This document shows positions 8,143-17,093 of a stretch of DNA of 64,000 nucleotides, piece after piece (position 1 is the first letter of the stretch; the number at the start of each line of letters is the position of its first letter). The notes under the pieces were generated by a model. It was not told where the DNA came from. It saw only the letters and a program-made list of their open reading frames with translations, and did not search any database. Location: NCBI GenBank assembly GCA_021842465.1, contig JAKBZN010000001.1, forward strand, positions 62,001 through 126,000, read 5' to 3'. Both the position numbers and the translations under genes were made by a program. Source of the DNA: Pseudomonadota bacterium. GTDB taxonomy: Bacteria > Pseudomonadota > Gammaproteobacteria > Burkholderiales > Burkholderiaceae_F.

Positions 8143-9024
8143 TTACAGAACGCTTTGCAGGAGTTTTCCCAACTCGGAGGGGTTCCTGGTGGTACGGATC
8201 CCGGCCGCCTCGAGCGCATCGAGTTTTTCCTGGGCGGTTCCATGGCCGCCGGAAATGATCGCGCCGGCGTGCCCCATGCGCTTGCCCGGCGGCGCGGTGA
8301 CACCGGCGATGAAGGCGACCACGGGCTTCGTCATGTGGTCCCGGGCCCAGGCCGCCGCGATCTCCTCGTCGTTTCCCCCGATTTCGCCGATCATGATGAC
8401 GGCATCGGTTTCCGGGTCGTCGTTGAACAACCGCAGCACGTCCAGATGCTTCAGGCCGTTTACCGGATCCCCGCCGATTCCGACCGCGCTCGATTGCCCC
8501 AGCCCGAGTTCGGTCAGTTGCGCGACGGCTTCATAGGTGAGCGTCCCCGAACGCGACACCACGCCAATGCGACCGCGGCGATGGATGTGGCCGGGCATGA
8601 TGCCGATCTTGATTTCGTCCGGGGTGATGAGGCCGGGGCAGTTCGGTCCAAGCAGAACGGTCCTGGAGCCCACCTTCCGCATCCGGTCCCGCACGAGAAT
8701 CATGTCGCGCACAGGGATTCCCTCGGTGATGCAGACGACGATGTCGAGTTCCGCCTCCACCGCCTCCCAGATTGCGTCTGCCGCACCGGCGGGAGGCACA
8801 TAGATGACCGAGGCGTTGACGCCGGTCTGCTCCTTGGCTTCCCGCACCGTGCCGTAGATGGGGACGCCCTCGAAACGCTCCCCGGCTTTCCTGGGGTTGA
8901 CCCCGGCGACGAAACATTCCCGTCCGAACGCGTAGTCGCGACATCCGCGGGTATGAAACTGTCCCGTCTTGCCGGTGATCCCCTGGGTGACGACGCGGGT
9001 GTTTCGGTCGATCAGGATGCTCAT
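8143..9024 (-). CDS. sucD: Succinyl-CoA ligase, alpha subunit
   Basis: SucD carries the CoA-binding site and the phosphohistidine of succinyl-CoA synthetase, the TCA step that makes ATP or GTP from succinyl-CoA. The 293 residues include the CoA-binding start [18 protein letters not shown] and the active-site histidine loop [11 protein letters not shown] near residue 247. I start at the ATG at 9024, which overlaps the sucC stop by four bases (ATGA), so the two subunits are translationally coupled. The longer ORF in the track is read-through into sucC. Confidence 0.97.
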   Translation of the reverse strand: MSILIDRNTRVVTQGITGKTGQFHTRGCRDYAFGRECFVAGVNPRKAGERFEGVPIYGTVREAKEQTGVNASVIYVPPAGAADAIWEAVEAELDIVVCITEGIPVRDMILVRDRMRKVGSRTVLLGPNCPGLITPDEIKIGIMPGHIHRRGRIGVVSRSGTLTYEAVAQLTELGLGQSSAVGIGGDPVNGLKHLDVLRLFNDDPETDAVIMIGEIGGNDEEIAAAWARDHMTKPVVAFIAGVTAPPGKRMGHAGAIISGGHGTAQEKLDALEAAGIRTTRNPSELGKLLQSVL

Positions 9025-10220
9025 GCCCGCCCCCCCGCCAACGCCGTCGCGCCGGCCGCGTTCGAAACCGCTGCAACCACGCGCTGGGCCGCCTCGGCCA
9101 TAGTGTCGGCCGAAATGATCGGCAGGCCGGATTCCGCCAACATCCTGCGGCCCAGTTCCTCGTTCGTCCCCTTCATGCGAACCACCAGGGGCACTGCGAG
9201 GTGCACGGCGCGCGACGCGGCGATGACGCCCTCGGCAATGGTGTCGCACTTCATGATGCCGCCAAAGATATTGACCAGGATCGCCTTGCAATCCGGGTTG
9301 TGCAGCATGAGTTTGAACGCCTCGGTCACCTTCTCCACCGTCGCGCCGCCCCCGACGTCGAGGAAATTCGCCGGCGTGCCGCCGTAAAGCTTGATCGTAT
9401 CCATCGTCGCCATGGCGAGCCCGGCGCCGTTGACCAGACAGCCGATGTTGCCGTCCAGCTGAATGTAGGAAAGATCGAATTTCGACGCTTCGATTTCCGC
9501 CGGATCCTCCTCGTCCATGTCACGCAATGCGACCAACTCGGGATGGCGGTAGAGCGCGTTGGCATCGAAGTTGAATTTGGCGTCGAGGGCGACGACGCCG
9601 CCGTCGCCGGTCAGCACCAGCGGATTGACTTCGGCCAGCGTCGCGTCGCACTCCCAATATGCGCGGGACAGACCTTGCAGCGCCTGTCGCGCGGCCGCCT
9701 GCGAAGCGTCGGGGATCCCGATGTGACGGGCCACCGCATCCGCCTGGGCATCCGTCAGTCCGGCCACGGGGTCGATCAGCACCCGATGAATCTTCTCCGG
9801 AGCGTGCGCGGCGACCTCCTCGATTTCCACGCCCCCTTCGCTGGACGCCATGAGGCAGATCTTTTGCGCCGAACGGTCCAGGACGAGGCCGGCGTACAGT
9901 TCCTTGCGAATGTCCGCCCCCTCCTCAATGAGCAGCCGGCGAACCGTCTGGCCGTGCGCTCCCGTCTGGTGGGTAACCAGCCGCATGCCCAGGATGTCCT
10001 GCGCGTGGGCGCGCACCTCATCGAGCGAACGGGCCAGCCGCACGCCACCGCCCTTGCCGCGGCCTCCGGCATGGATCTGCGCCTTGACGACCCACACCGG
10101 GCCGCCGAGCCGGCGCGCCGCGTCGACCGCCTCGGCCACGCTGAACGCGGGCTCCCCGCGCGGCACCGGCACGCCGAAGCGCCGCAAGATCTCTTTGGCT
10201 TGATATTCGTGGATTTTCAA
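9021..10220 (-). CDS. sucC: Succinyl-CoA ligase, beta subunit
   Basis: This 399-residue ATP-grasp subunit binds nucleotide and succinate and pairs with SucD. Diagnostic stretches are [16 protein letters not shown] at the start, [13 protein letters not shown], and [10 protein letters not shown] with GTNEELGRR near the end. The start codon is TTG at 10220, preceded by GGAG seven bases away. Length is about ten residues above the E. coli protein. sucC follows recX with a 67-base gap. That gap contains a weak promoter-like pair (TTGTTC, 18 bases, TAGTAT on the minus strand), so sucCD may be separately transcribed. Confidence 0.97.
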   Translation of the reverse strand: MKIHEYQAKEILRRFGVPVPRGEPAFSVAEAVDAARRLGGPVWVVKAQIHAGGRGKGGGVRLARSLDEVRAHAQDILGMRLVTHQTGAHGQTVRRLLIEEGADIRKELYAGLVLDRSAQKICLMASSEGGVEIEEVAAHAPEKIHRVLIDPVAGLTDAQADAVARHIGIPDASQAAARQALQGLSRAYWECDATLAEVNPLVLTGDGGVVALDAKFNFDANALYRHPELVALRDMDEEDPAEIEASKFDLSYIQLDGNIGCLVNGAGLAMATMDTIKLYGGTPANFLDVGGGATVEKVTEAFKLMLHNPDCKAILVNIFGGIMKCDTIAEGVIAASRAVHLAVPLVVRMKGTNEELGRRMLAESGLPIISADTMAEAAQRVVAAVSNAAGATALAGGRA

Positions 10221-10287
10221 GAGGGATCTCCACTCCGCTCATGCGGGCAGGCCCCAATACTAAATGACGTTTGCAACCCGGAACAAT

Positions 10288-10881
10288 TCAGGTTGCTTCG
10301 TGCGCCGATCCGTTCACGATCCGACGAACGATCTCGGCATCGAAGCCGCGCGCAATGAGGAAGCGACCCTGCCGGGCACGCTCCTGCGGCGTTTCGGCCA
10401 GACGTCCGAACTTCTTCCGCCAAAGCGCCAGCGCCGCCCGTCCGTCCTCGTCGGCGGATGGCAGTGCGTCCGAGATGGTCGCATCGTCCACGCCTTTTCG
10501 CGCAAGTTCCTGGCGAAGACGCAAGCGCCCGTAGCGCGCACCGCGAGACCGCGTCCAGGCCTGCGCCATGCGGGCGTCGGAGAGAAAACCCTGGTCCCGC
10601 AATCGATCCAACGTGCGCGCGATCTCATCGGGACTCGCTGCGACGGCGGATTCCCCCTCCGACTCCGCTCCGCCCCCCAACTTCCGAAGCAGCAATCGCT
10701 CCAGTTCGGCGCGACCATATTCGCGACGAGCCAAGGCGGAGAGGGCGATCTGCCACGGCGATTGCCGAGGCTTCCGAGGCGTTACGCCCCGGTCGCCCTC
10801 CCGCTCCCGCTCCCGGGAGCGGAGGCGGGATGCATCGCCTTGCTCCGGCAACGGGGAAGATCCGGTTGCGGGGAACGGCAC
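10288..10881 (-). CDS. recX: RecX, RecA filament regulator
   Basis: RecX caps and disassembles RecA filaments and so tempers recombination and the SOS response. The tandem three-helix repeats are recognisable: WQIALSALARREYGRAELERLL, GFLSDARMAQAWTRSRGARYGRLRLRQEL and GRFLIARGFDAEIVRRI. There is no ATG. I favour GTG at 10881 because a GAGG site lies seven bases upstream and it sits 14 bases after the recA stop; TTG codons at 10851 and nearby are alternatives. The predicted product is 197 residues. Its first 25-30 residues are low complexity and come from a GC-rich palindrome (10807-10822). In other bacteria a recA-recX hairpin limits recX transcription. Confidence 0.85.
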   Translation of the reverse strand: MPFPATGSSPLPEQGDASRLRSREREREGDRGVTPRKPRQSPWQIALSALARREYGRAELERLLLRKLGGGAESEGESAVAASPDEIARTLDRLRDQGFLSDARMAQAWTRSRGARYGRLRLRQELARKGVDDATISDALPSADEDGRAALALWRKKFGRLAETPQERARQGRFLIARGFDAEIVRRIVNGSAHEAT

Positions 10882-10895
10882 CGGCAAGCCTCGCG

Positions 10896-11942
10896 CTACT
10901 GTCCGTCCGCGGCGGCCCGAGGCGTGATGCCAAGACGCTCTCGAATCTTGTTTTCGATTTCGATCGCGACGTCGGGGTTGGCACGCAAGAACTCGCGGGC
11001 GTTGTCCTTGCCTTGACCGATTCGATCCCCGCCGTAGGCATACCAGGCCCCCGACTTTTCCACCACACTCTGCTGGCTGCCGATATCGAGGATTTCGCCT
11101 TCGCGGGAAATCCCCTCGCCATAGAGAATGTCGAACTCGGCCTGCTTGAACGGCGGCGCCACCTTGTTCTTGACAACCTTGACCCGGGTTTCCGAACCGA
11201 TCACTTCGTCGCCCTTCTTGATCGAGCCGATGCGACGGATATCCAGGCGCACGGAGGCATAGAATTTCAAGGCGTTGCCCCCGGTCGTGGTCTCGGGATT
11301 GCCGAACATCACGCCGATCTTCATGCGGATCTGGTTGATGAAAATCACCAGGCAATTGCTGCGCTTGATCGTCGCCGTGAGTTTGCGCAGCGCCTGACTC
11401 ATCAGTCGCGCCTGCAGGCCGGGAAGCGCGTCGCCCATCTCCCCTTCGATTTCCGCCTTGGGTGTGAGCGCCGCCACGGAATCGACCACGATCAGGTCGA
11501 CCGAACCGGAACGCACCAATGCATCGACGATCTCCAATGCCTGTTCGCCGGTGTCGGGCTGAGAGATGAGCAGATCCTGAAGATTGACACCCAGTTTCTG
11601 CGCATACTGCGAATCGAGCGCGTGCTCGGCATCGATGAACGCACAGGTGCCGGCCATCTTCTGCATCTCGGCGATCACCTGCAGCGTGAGCGTGGTCTTG
11701 CCGGAGGATTCCGGCCCGTAGATTTCCACCACGCGCCCGCGCGGCAAGCCGCCTACGCCCAATGCGATATCCAGCCCCAGCGATCCGGTGGATACCGTCT
11801 GGATGTCTTCGACGACCTCGCCATCGGCGAGGCGCATGATCGACCCCTTGCCGAACTGTTTCTCGATTTGCGCCAGCGCAGCCGCGAGCGCCTTCTGCCG
11901 TTCCTTGTTTTCCGCCACGAGGGCGCTCCTTCCGTCGTCCAT
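10896..11942 (-). CDS. recA: RecA recombinase and LexA co-protease
   Basis: RecA forms filaments on single-stranded DNA, catalyses strand exchange and triggers LexA self-cleavage. The 348-residue protein has the Walker A motif [13 protein letters not shown], the DNA-binding loop 2 region preceded by [42 protein letters not shown] (quoted parts: [25 protein letters not shown]), and a short Ala-rich tail. I start at [11 protein letters not shown] with GGGAG upstream; the longer ORF runs through the LexA operator. The promoter carries a LexA box, so it is damage-inducible and linked in regulation to the lexA-imuB-dnaE2-imuA cassette at 38.6 kb. Confidence 0.98.
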   Translation of the reverse strand: MDDGRSALVAENKERQKALAAALAQIEKQFGKGSIMRLADGEVVEDIQTVSTGSLGLDIALGVGGLPRGRVVEIYGPESSGKTTLTLQVIAEMQKMAGTCAFIDAEHALDSQYAQKLGVNLQDLLISQPDTGEQALEIVDALVRSGSVDLIVVDSVAALTPKAEIEGEMGDALPGLQARLMSQALRKLTATIKRSNCLVIFINQIRMKIGVMFGNPETTTGGNALKFYASVRLDIRRIGSIKKGDEVIGSETRVKVVKNKVAPPFKQAEFDILYGEGISREGEILDIGSQQSVVEKSGAWYAYGGDRIGQGKDNAREFLRANPDVAIEIENKIRERLGITPRAAADGQ

Positions 11943-11962
11943 GATTTCTCCCGCCGAGGCGA

Positions 11963-11982
11963 TACTGAATGAAAATCCAGTA
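11963..11982 (-). promoter_or_regulatory. LexA (SOS) box of recA
   Basis: On the minus strand the 20-mer reads TACTGGATTTTCATTCAGTA, a perfect TACTG-N10-CAGTA. It overlaps the expected transcription start, about 20-40 bases before the recA ATG, so LexA would block initiation. Confidence 0.92.
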
Positions 11983-11984
11983 TT

Positions 11985-12013
11985 ACTGTAATTTCCTTCA
12001 CGCCCGGCGTCAA
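11985..12013 (-). promoter_or_regulatory. recA promoter
   Basis: Minus-strand TTGACG (12013-12008) and TACAGT (11990-11985) are separated by 17 bases, a good sigma-70 pair. The LexA box lies immediately downstream. Confidence 0.75.
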
Positions 12014-12112
12014 CCCCGTTCCCGGTAGGCGTAGTCGGCTTCCCGCACCGAACCCCGCGCCGGGCGCCGGCCGAGCGCATGCCGCGCAGTTCGGCTATAC
12101 TCCGCAGCCTTC

Positions 12113-12189
12113 GGCGGATTAGCTCAGCTGGTTAGAGCAGAGGAATCATAATCCTTGTGTCCGGGGTTCGAGTCCCTGATCCGCCACCA
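12113..12189 (+). tRNA. tRNA-Met (CAT anticodon)
   Basis: The 77-nt cloverleaf has acceptor GGCGGAT/ATCCGCC, D stem GCTC/GAGC, anticodon loop ATCATAA with anticodon CAT, T loop TTCGAGT and an encoded CCA. A CAT anticodon can also belong to tRNA-Ile2 (lysidine-modified); overall it looks like elongator Met. A TATACT -10 element lies at 12096-12101. Confidence 0.93.
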
Positions 12190-12236
12190 CCCTTCTTCTT
12201 CGCGCCCCTCGGCTCCGAGGGACGAACCTTGTCCCG

Positions 12237-13106
12237 ATGGCGTATTCCACCCAGACGGCGAACAGCTACACCTTGCGCGTGACTTGTCCGGCGACAACCG
12301 GGCTCATCGCCGCAATCACCCACCACCTGGCGATCCGGCAGTTCGACATCACGGAGTTGTCGCAGTACGACGACGCGGAAACCCGGCGATTCTTCCTGCG
12401 CTGCGTGTTCGTGGTGCCGCCGGACTTTTCCGACGCGATCCTCGATACGGATTTCCACGACACCGCAGCCCGGTTCTCGATGGACTGGACGCTCCGACGC
12501 AACGATCGGCCCTACCGGGCGCTACTGCTCGTCTCGAAAGTCGATCACTGCCTGCGCGACCTGCTCTACCGATGGGAACTGGGCGAACTGCCGATGGCCA
12601 TCGCCGGGATCGCGTCCAATCATATGGTGCTCGAGCCGGTTGCGGCCCGCGCGGGAGTCGCGTTCCATCATTTGCCGATCGTAGGCGGGGACAAGACGTC
12701 GCAGGAAGAGGCGCTGCGGCGCCTGATCGCCGAAACGGCAACCGATGTCGTCGTGCTGGCGCGATACATGCAGATCCTGAGCGACCGCTTCACGCGCGAT
12801 TTCGCCGGCCGTTGCATCAACATCCATCATTCGTTCCTGCCCAGCTTCAAGGGGGGATCGCCCTATGCCCAGGCGCACGCCCGCGGCGTCAAGCTGATCG
12901 GAGCTACGGCGCACTATGTGACCAGCGATCTCGACGAAGGGCCGATCATCGAGCAGGACGTGCGCCCGGTCGATCACCGGCACTCGGTCGCGGAAATGGA
13001 AGCGCTGGGCCGCGACATCGAGGCTGCGGTGCTGGCCCGCGCACTCCGGCATCACCTGGAGGATCGGGTGTTCATCGACGGCAACAAGACCATCGTTTTT
13101 GCATAG
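12237..13106 (+). CDS. purU: Formyltetrahydrofolate deformylase
   Basis: PurU hydrolyses 10-formyl-THF to formate and THF, balancing one-carbon pools and feeding formate to PurT. The 289-residue protein has an N-terminal ACT regulatory domain (about 10-90: TLRVTCPATTGLIAAI) and a formyltransferase-fold catalytic domain. The catalytic domain shows NIHHSFLPSFKGG and ATAHYVTSDLDEGPII, whose Asp is catalytic. Length matches the family (280-290). It begins 47 bases after tRNA-Met and may share its transcript. It converges on the gabT-type gene across a 406-base gap. Confidence 0.96.
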   Translation: MAYSTQTANSYTLRVTCPATTGLIAAITHHLAIRQFDITELSQYDDAETRRFFLRCVFVVPPDFSDAILDTDFHDTAARFSMDWTLRRNDRPYRALLLVSKVDHCLRDLLYRWELGELPMAIAGIASNHMVLEPVAARAGVAFHHLPIVGGDKTSQEEALRRLIAETATDVVVLARYMQILSDRFTRDFAGRCINIHHSFLPSFKGGSPYAQAHARGVKLIGATAHYVTSDLDEGPIIEQDVRPVDHRHSVAEMEALGRDIEAAVLARALRHHLEDRVFIDGNKTIVFA

Positions 13107-13220
13107 GGGCGGACCCCGTAACGGCCGATCGGAGCCGGCCCAGCGGCGCGCCGCAACCCCGTTCGCCACGGCGCGTGCGATCGGCCAAGTCGGGTAAAAG
13201 CGTGAACCTGCGGAGCGCAC

Positions 13221-13256
13221 CAAAAGAAAACGGGTACGTTCTTGCGAACGTACCCG
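13221..13256 (-). terminator. Terminator for the gabT-type gene
   Basis: CGGGTACGTTC and GAACGTACCCG form a perfect 11-bp stem with a TTGC loop (13231-13256). On the minus strand it is followed by TTTTCTTTT, so it ends transcripts from the minus-strand gene stopping at 13513. A-rich sequence on the other side also makes it partly bidirectional. Confidence 0.85.
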
Positions 13257-13297
13257 GAAAAGAAACGCACCCATCCAGGGCGCAGCACCACACGCAA

Positions 13298-13325
13298 CGA
13301 AAGGCCCCGTTGCCAGGGCCTTTCG
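13298..13325. terminator. Second hairpin between purU and gabT
   Basis: CGAAAGGCCC and GGGCCTTTCG form a 10-bp stem with an 8-base loop. It has the AAAGGCCC/GGGCCTTT form common in terminators but only a short T-run within the stem. It lies in the 406-base gap 13107-13512, which also holds the perfect 12-bp palindrome TGACCTAGGTCA at 13454 and no gene. Confidence 0.55.
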
Positions 13326-13512
13326 GTCCGCCCGGGAATGCGCAGATTCGCTGGCGCATCCCCTGACGAACCGCTGACGCATGGGAAGGAGCGCCAGCTG
13401 AAACCGGAAGCAACCGGTTGACTACATTGTGGCAAGCGCGGCCGGACTCGACATGACCTAGGTCAAATGGCGGCGTTACGGGAGTCCCGCACGGCACGCG
13501 GCAAGACCGGAT

Positions 13513-14826
13513 TCACACCGCGACGGCCTCGAACGTCTCTGCGAGGATCCGCAGGCCCTCATCGAGGATTGCATCGCTCGCGGTGAGCGGCACCATGATC
13601 CGCAACACGTTGGAATTCGGTCCGGCCGAAAGGAGGATCAGCCCGCGCCGCGCTGCTTCGGCGACGATCCGCGCCGTCAGTTCGGTCGCCGGAGCCTCGA
13701 GATTCCCCGAATCGAACAACTCGGCCGCGATCATCGCGCCCAAGCCGCGGACATCTCCCACGCAAGCGTGCCGGGCGGCAATGCGCTCCAGTCCGGCCCG
13801 CAGCCGTTCGCCGACGGCCTGCGCCCGCGCGAGCAGACCTTCCTGTTCGAACACGTTCAGGACTTCCAGCGCGGCGGCAGCCGCGAGGGGATTCCCGCCA
13901 TAGGTGCCCCCCAGCGCGCCCGGCCCCAGCGCATCCATGATGTCCGCACGCCCGACGACCCCGGAGATCGGGAAACCGCCCGCCATCGATTTCGCCATCG
14001 TAATCAGATCCGGCACGACGCCGGAATGCTCGATCGCGAACCAGGTTCCGGTGCGACCCGCGCCGCTCTGGATCTCGTCGGCGATCAGCACGATTCCGTG
14101 CCGGTCGCACAATTCGCGCAGCGCCCGCAAGAACGCGAACGGCGCGACGTAAAACCCGCCCTCTCCCTGCACCGGCTCGACGATGATCGCGGCCACACGC
14201 TCCGGACCGATATCGTTGCGGAAAAGGTGCTCGATCGAGGCCAGTGCCTCCTCAACGCCGATGCCGAACAACGGATTGGGAAACCGGGCGTGGTACACCT
14301 CGCCGGGAAACGGTCCGATTCCGGTCTTATACGGCGCCACCTTGCCGGTCAGGGACAAGGTCATCATCGTGCGGCCATGGAAGCCGCCGCTGAAGGCGAT
14401 CAGCCCCGGCCGGCCGGTGTAGCCCCGCGCGATCTTGACGGCGTTCTCCACCGCCTCCGCGCCCGTCGTGGCGAAGAAGGACTTTTTCGGTGCGTCCCCG
14501 GGAGCCAGCGCGTTGCAGCGCTCCGCCAGTTCGACCAAAGGCTCGTATGCGAGCAACTGAAACGCCGTGTGGGTGAAGCGGGCAAGCTGTGCCTGCACCG
14601 CAGCCACCACCTTGGGATGCCGGTGGCCGGTGTTGACCACGCAGATGCCGCCGGCGAAATCGACGTAGCGCATTCCCTCGACGTCCCAAATTTCGGCGTT
14701 TTCGGCGCGGTCGACGAATATTGCGTGCACCTGCCCCGATCCGCGCGGCATGGCGGCACGGCGGCGCGCCATCAGCTCCGCATTGGTCTTGGCGGAACGC
14801 AAGGTTTCCTGGGGGTCGCGTTTCAT
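13513..14826 (-). CDS. gabT: Class III aminotransferase, 4-aminobutyrate aminotransferase type
   Basis: The 437-residue protein is a PLP-dependent class III aminotransferase that most resembles GabT, which moves the amino group of GABA to 2-oxoglutarate to give succinate semialdehyde. Visible motifs are ATTGAEAVENAVKIAR, FSGGFHGRTMMTLSLTGK, VLIADEIQSGAGRTGTWFA and the PLP lysine in ITMAKSMAGGFPISG. I start at MKRDPQETLR with GGAG just upstream. No succinate-semialdehyde dehydrogenase gene is adjacent, so 5-aminovalerate or another omega-amino acid could be the real substrate. Two hairpins follow the gene. Confidence 0.88.
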   Translation of the reverse strand: MKRDPQETLRSAKTNAELMARRRAAMPRGSGQVHAIFVDRAENAEIWDVEGMRYVDFAGGICVVNTGHRHPKVVAAVQAQLARFTHTAFQLLAYEPLVELAERCNALAPGDAPKKSFFATTGAEAVENAVKIARGYTGRPGLIAFSGGFHGRTMMTLSLTGKVAPYKTGIGPFPGEVYHARFPNPLFGIGVEEALASIEHLFRNDIGPERVAAIIVEPVQGEGGFYVAPFAFLRALRELCDRHGIVLIADEIQSGAGRTGTWFAIEHSGVVPDLITMAKSMAGGFPISGVVGRADIMDALGPGALGGTYGGNPLAAAAALEVLNVFEQEGLLARAQAVGERLRAGLERIAARHACVGDVRGLGAMIAAELFDSGNLEAPATELTARIVAEAARRGLILLSAGPNSNVLRIMVPLTASDAILDEGLRILAETFEAVAV

Positions 14827-14916
14827 CTCATCTCCGCGGAGTGGGGTACCCTTCACCGCGGCATTGTAGCGAGGGCGCGCACCTCCCCGGGGAGGCGGAG
14901 CGCAGAAACGCCAGCG

Positions 14917-16197
14917 CTAGCCGCGTTGCGGGTGCGCAATGTGCGCGGCCCACAGGCGGGCAAGGTCGGCCGCCCCATCGGTGCCGCCGACGCGACGGAA
15001 TGCCGCCAGCGCCTTGGTGGCGTCACCCGCCATCCAGTATGCGATGGCGAGATGCAAGCGCCCGTCTTCCGGATGGGCGAGGCCACCCTGCTGCAACCCG
15101 CGCTCCATTCGCGGCAGTCCGGCGGCGGCATTGCCGTTGAGCACATCGTTGAACCCGATATTGAGCAGGGCCTCGCCGGTATGGGCCTTCTTCGCCTCGA
15201 CCATGTCTCCCGCGCGATCGCGCCGGTCCTCGGCCAGGTCCTTCCTCACCAATGCCTGCAAACGCCGCTCCCGCGCTGCACCGGGCCCTTTGCCGAACAC
15301 GCCATCGGCGACGGCCGCGTCCACGACCTTTTGCGCCTCCGCGGGGAACCCGGCCTGCAGATCCAGTTGCGCCATGGTCATCGCATCCGATTCCTGCGTC
15401 AGCAATCCGAGGGCGAGGCGCAGCCGCAGCAGGTCCAGCCCGAGCCGATCGGGAAATTTCGGATTGCTCTCGATCCGGGCCAACGCCAGATGCCAGTATT
15501 CCTTTTTGGGGTACGCGGCAAGCAGGCGGTCGAGGGCATCCGCGGCGCCGGCGCGATTCCCGAGGTGGTCCTCGCAGGAAAGCAGCAGTTGCAGATGCGC
15601 CTCAGACGGCGTGCGCCCGGCCGCGGCATCCGCCGCCAGGAGCTGGTGCAGGGCCTGGACCGCCGGACCATATTCCTTGCGCAGATAGCGCGAATCGATG
15701 GCGACATCCTGCATCGCCGGATCCGGGCCTCCGTCGTGCAGGACCCGATCCGCCCATTGCGCCGCCCGTCCGTAGTGTTTCTCCCGATAGTACGTCCCGG
15801 CGAGCGCCCGCATCATCCGCAGCCGGTCCGCCGGCGCGAGGAACCCGCTGCCGACCACCGCAGTCAGGGAGGTCGTCAGCGTCTTCTCATCCCCACTGCT
15901 GGCGGCGACGAATGCGCGCACGCGCTCGATGAGGAAGGATTCATAGGGACTCAGGCCGCCAACTGCGCTCGCCGCCCGGATCTTGTCACGTGCCGCGGCA
16001 AATTTCCGCTCCTTGGCGAGTTGCTGCGCGGCCCGCAACGGCTGGCCCACCTGCGCCCGAACGGCCTGCTGCACCGCCGCGGCGGATCCCGTCGCGGCAA
16101 GAGCCGGCAGCGCGAGCGGCACACCGACGAGCGCCGCCAGCAAGACCCCGGCACGAATCCAGACCCCGCGACTCTTCTTATTGCATGAATTGTTCAT
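14917..16197 (-). CDS. Periplasmic TPR protein of a TonB/ExbBD operon
   Basis: The 426-residue protein has a signal peptide (VLLAALVGVPLALPALAA) followed by helical TPR-like repeats over most of its length (for example LAGTYYREKHYGRAAQWADRVL and LHLAIAYWMAGDATKALAAF). Its start overlaps the end of the upstream exbD by 20 bases, so it is the last gene of a tonB-exbB-exbD-exbD series. TPR proteins in this position are seen with TonB systems that drive specialised outer-membrane transporters. A role in coupling or stabilising the energised complex is inference. No TonB-dependent receptor gene lies next to it. Confidence 0.82.
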   Translation of the reverse strand: MNNSCNKKSRGVWIRAGVLLAALVGVPLALPALAATGSAAAVQQAVRAQVGQPLRAAQQLAKERKFAAARDKIRAASAVGGLSPYESFLIERVRAFVAASSGDEKTLTTSLTAVVGSGFLAPADRLRMMRALAGTYYREKHYGRAAQWADRVLHDGGPDPAMQDVAIDSRYLRKEYGPAVQALHQLLAADAAAGRTPSEAHLQLLLSCEDHLGNRAGAADALDRLLAAYPKKEYWHLALARIESNPKFPDRLGLDLLRLRLALGLLTQESDAMTMAQLDLQAGFPAEAQKVVDAAVADGVFGKGPGAARERRLQALVRKDLAEDRRDRAGDMVEAKKAHTGEALLNIGFNDVLNGNAAAGLPRMERGLQQGGLAHPEDGRLHLAIAYWMAGDATKALAAFRRVGGTDGAADLARLWAAHIAHPQRG

Positions 16198-16606
16198 TGC
16201 CCACCAGTCCGATCTTCGTCAATCCGAGTCGCTGCGCCGATGCCAGCACTTCGGCCACATATTTATAGGTGGCCAGCTTGTTGGGCCGCAAGTGAATTTC
16301 CGGTTGATCCGGCTGCGCGGCCGCAGCCTGCAGCAGCGCATCCAGCGAAGGCCGGTCGGCCACCGGCTGGCCGTTCCAATAGATCGTGCCGTCGAAATCG
16401 ACATCGACATTGATCACCACCGGAGGCTTGGGCGGCGGAGGGGGCGTCCCCACCGGCATGTCGAGGTTGACCGAGTGCAACTGCACGGGGATCGTGATGA
16501 TCAGCATGATGAGCAGAACCAGCATCACGTCGATGAGCGGCGTGGTGTTGATGTCGACCATCACGTCATCATCGTCGCTGCCGCTGCCGCCAAGGTGCAT
16601 CGCCAT
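16178..16606 (-). CDS. exbD: ExbD, second copy
   Basis: The 142-residue protein is an inner-membrane proton-channel subunit of the Ton motor. It has one N-terminal membrane helix with the functional aspartate (INTTPLIDVMLVLLIMLIIT) followed by a periplasmic domain. It is 6 bases downstream of the first exbD copy. Both copies keep the aspartate. Two ExbD paralogues in one operon are known in Xanthomonas-type systems, where they differ in importance for iron and substrate uptake. Confidence 0.95.
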   Translation of the reverse strand: MAMHLGGSGSDDDDVMVDINTTPLIDVMLVLLIMLIITIPVQLHSVNLDMPVGTPPPPPKPPVVINVDVDFDGTIYWNGQPVADRPSLDALLQAAAAQPDQPEIHLRPNKLATYKYVAEVLASAQRLGLTKIGLVGNEQFMQ

Positions 16607-16612
16607 CTTCGC

Positions 16613-17044
16613 CTAGCCTCCATTCGCCGGCGGCTGAATCACGAACCCGACCTTGGCGATGCCTGCGCGCTGGCAATCCAGCACCACCTTGCCGATGCCT
16701 TCGTAGCGCGCGTCCATGTCGCCACGAATCTGCACGTCCGGCTGGGGAACCTTCACCGCCGCCGCCTTCAAGCGGCCAAGCAAGGCGTCGTTGTCGGCCA
16801 GTCGCTGCGCCCCCCAAAACACCTCGCCGCTGCGGTCAATCGTGATCGTCACGGTTTGCGGCTTGATCTGGCGCGGCTGGTTCCGCTCCTTGGGCAGGTG
16901 GACGGGAACCGTATGGACGACAACTGGAATGGTGATCAGAAAAATGATCAGCAATACCAGCATCACGTCGACCAGCGGCGTGGTGTTGATCGCGGAGACG
17001 ACGTCATCGCCGTCCGACCCGCCTTGCACGAGATTTATCGCCAT
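16613..17044 (-). CDS. exbD: ExbD, first copy
   Basis: The 143-residue protein has the same layout as its neighbour: a short cytosolic start, one membrane helix with the channel aspartate (INTTPLVDVMLVLLIIFLIT) and a C-terminal periplasmic domain. The two ExbDs are clearly paralogous at the membrane helix but diverge in the periplasmic part. This suggests they form a mixed dimer or serve different partners. It starts 49 bases after the exbB stop. Confidence 0.95.
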   Translation of the reverse strand: MAINLVQGGSDGDDVVSAINTTPLVDVMLVLLIIFLITIPVVVHTVPVHLPKERNQPRQIKPQTVTITIDRSGEVFWGAQRLADNDALLGRLKAAAVKVPQPDVQIRGDMDARYEGIGKVVLDCQRAGIAKVGFVIQPPANGG

Positions 17045-17093
17045 GCCGCAATCCTGTCCGGACGAGCGCGCAACGAAACCGGGCGGAACAAGA

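Noticed and set aside
13768-16188. 806-codon plus-strand ORF
   Set aside because: It is antisense to the aminotransferase and TPR genes, both of which have clear motifs.
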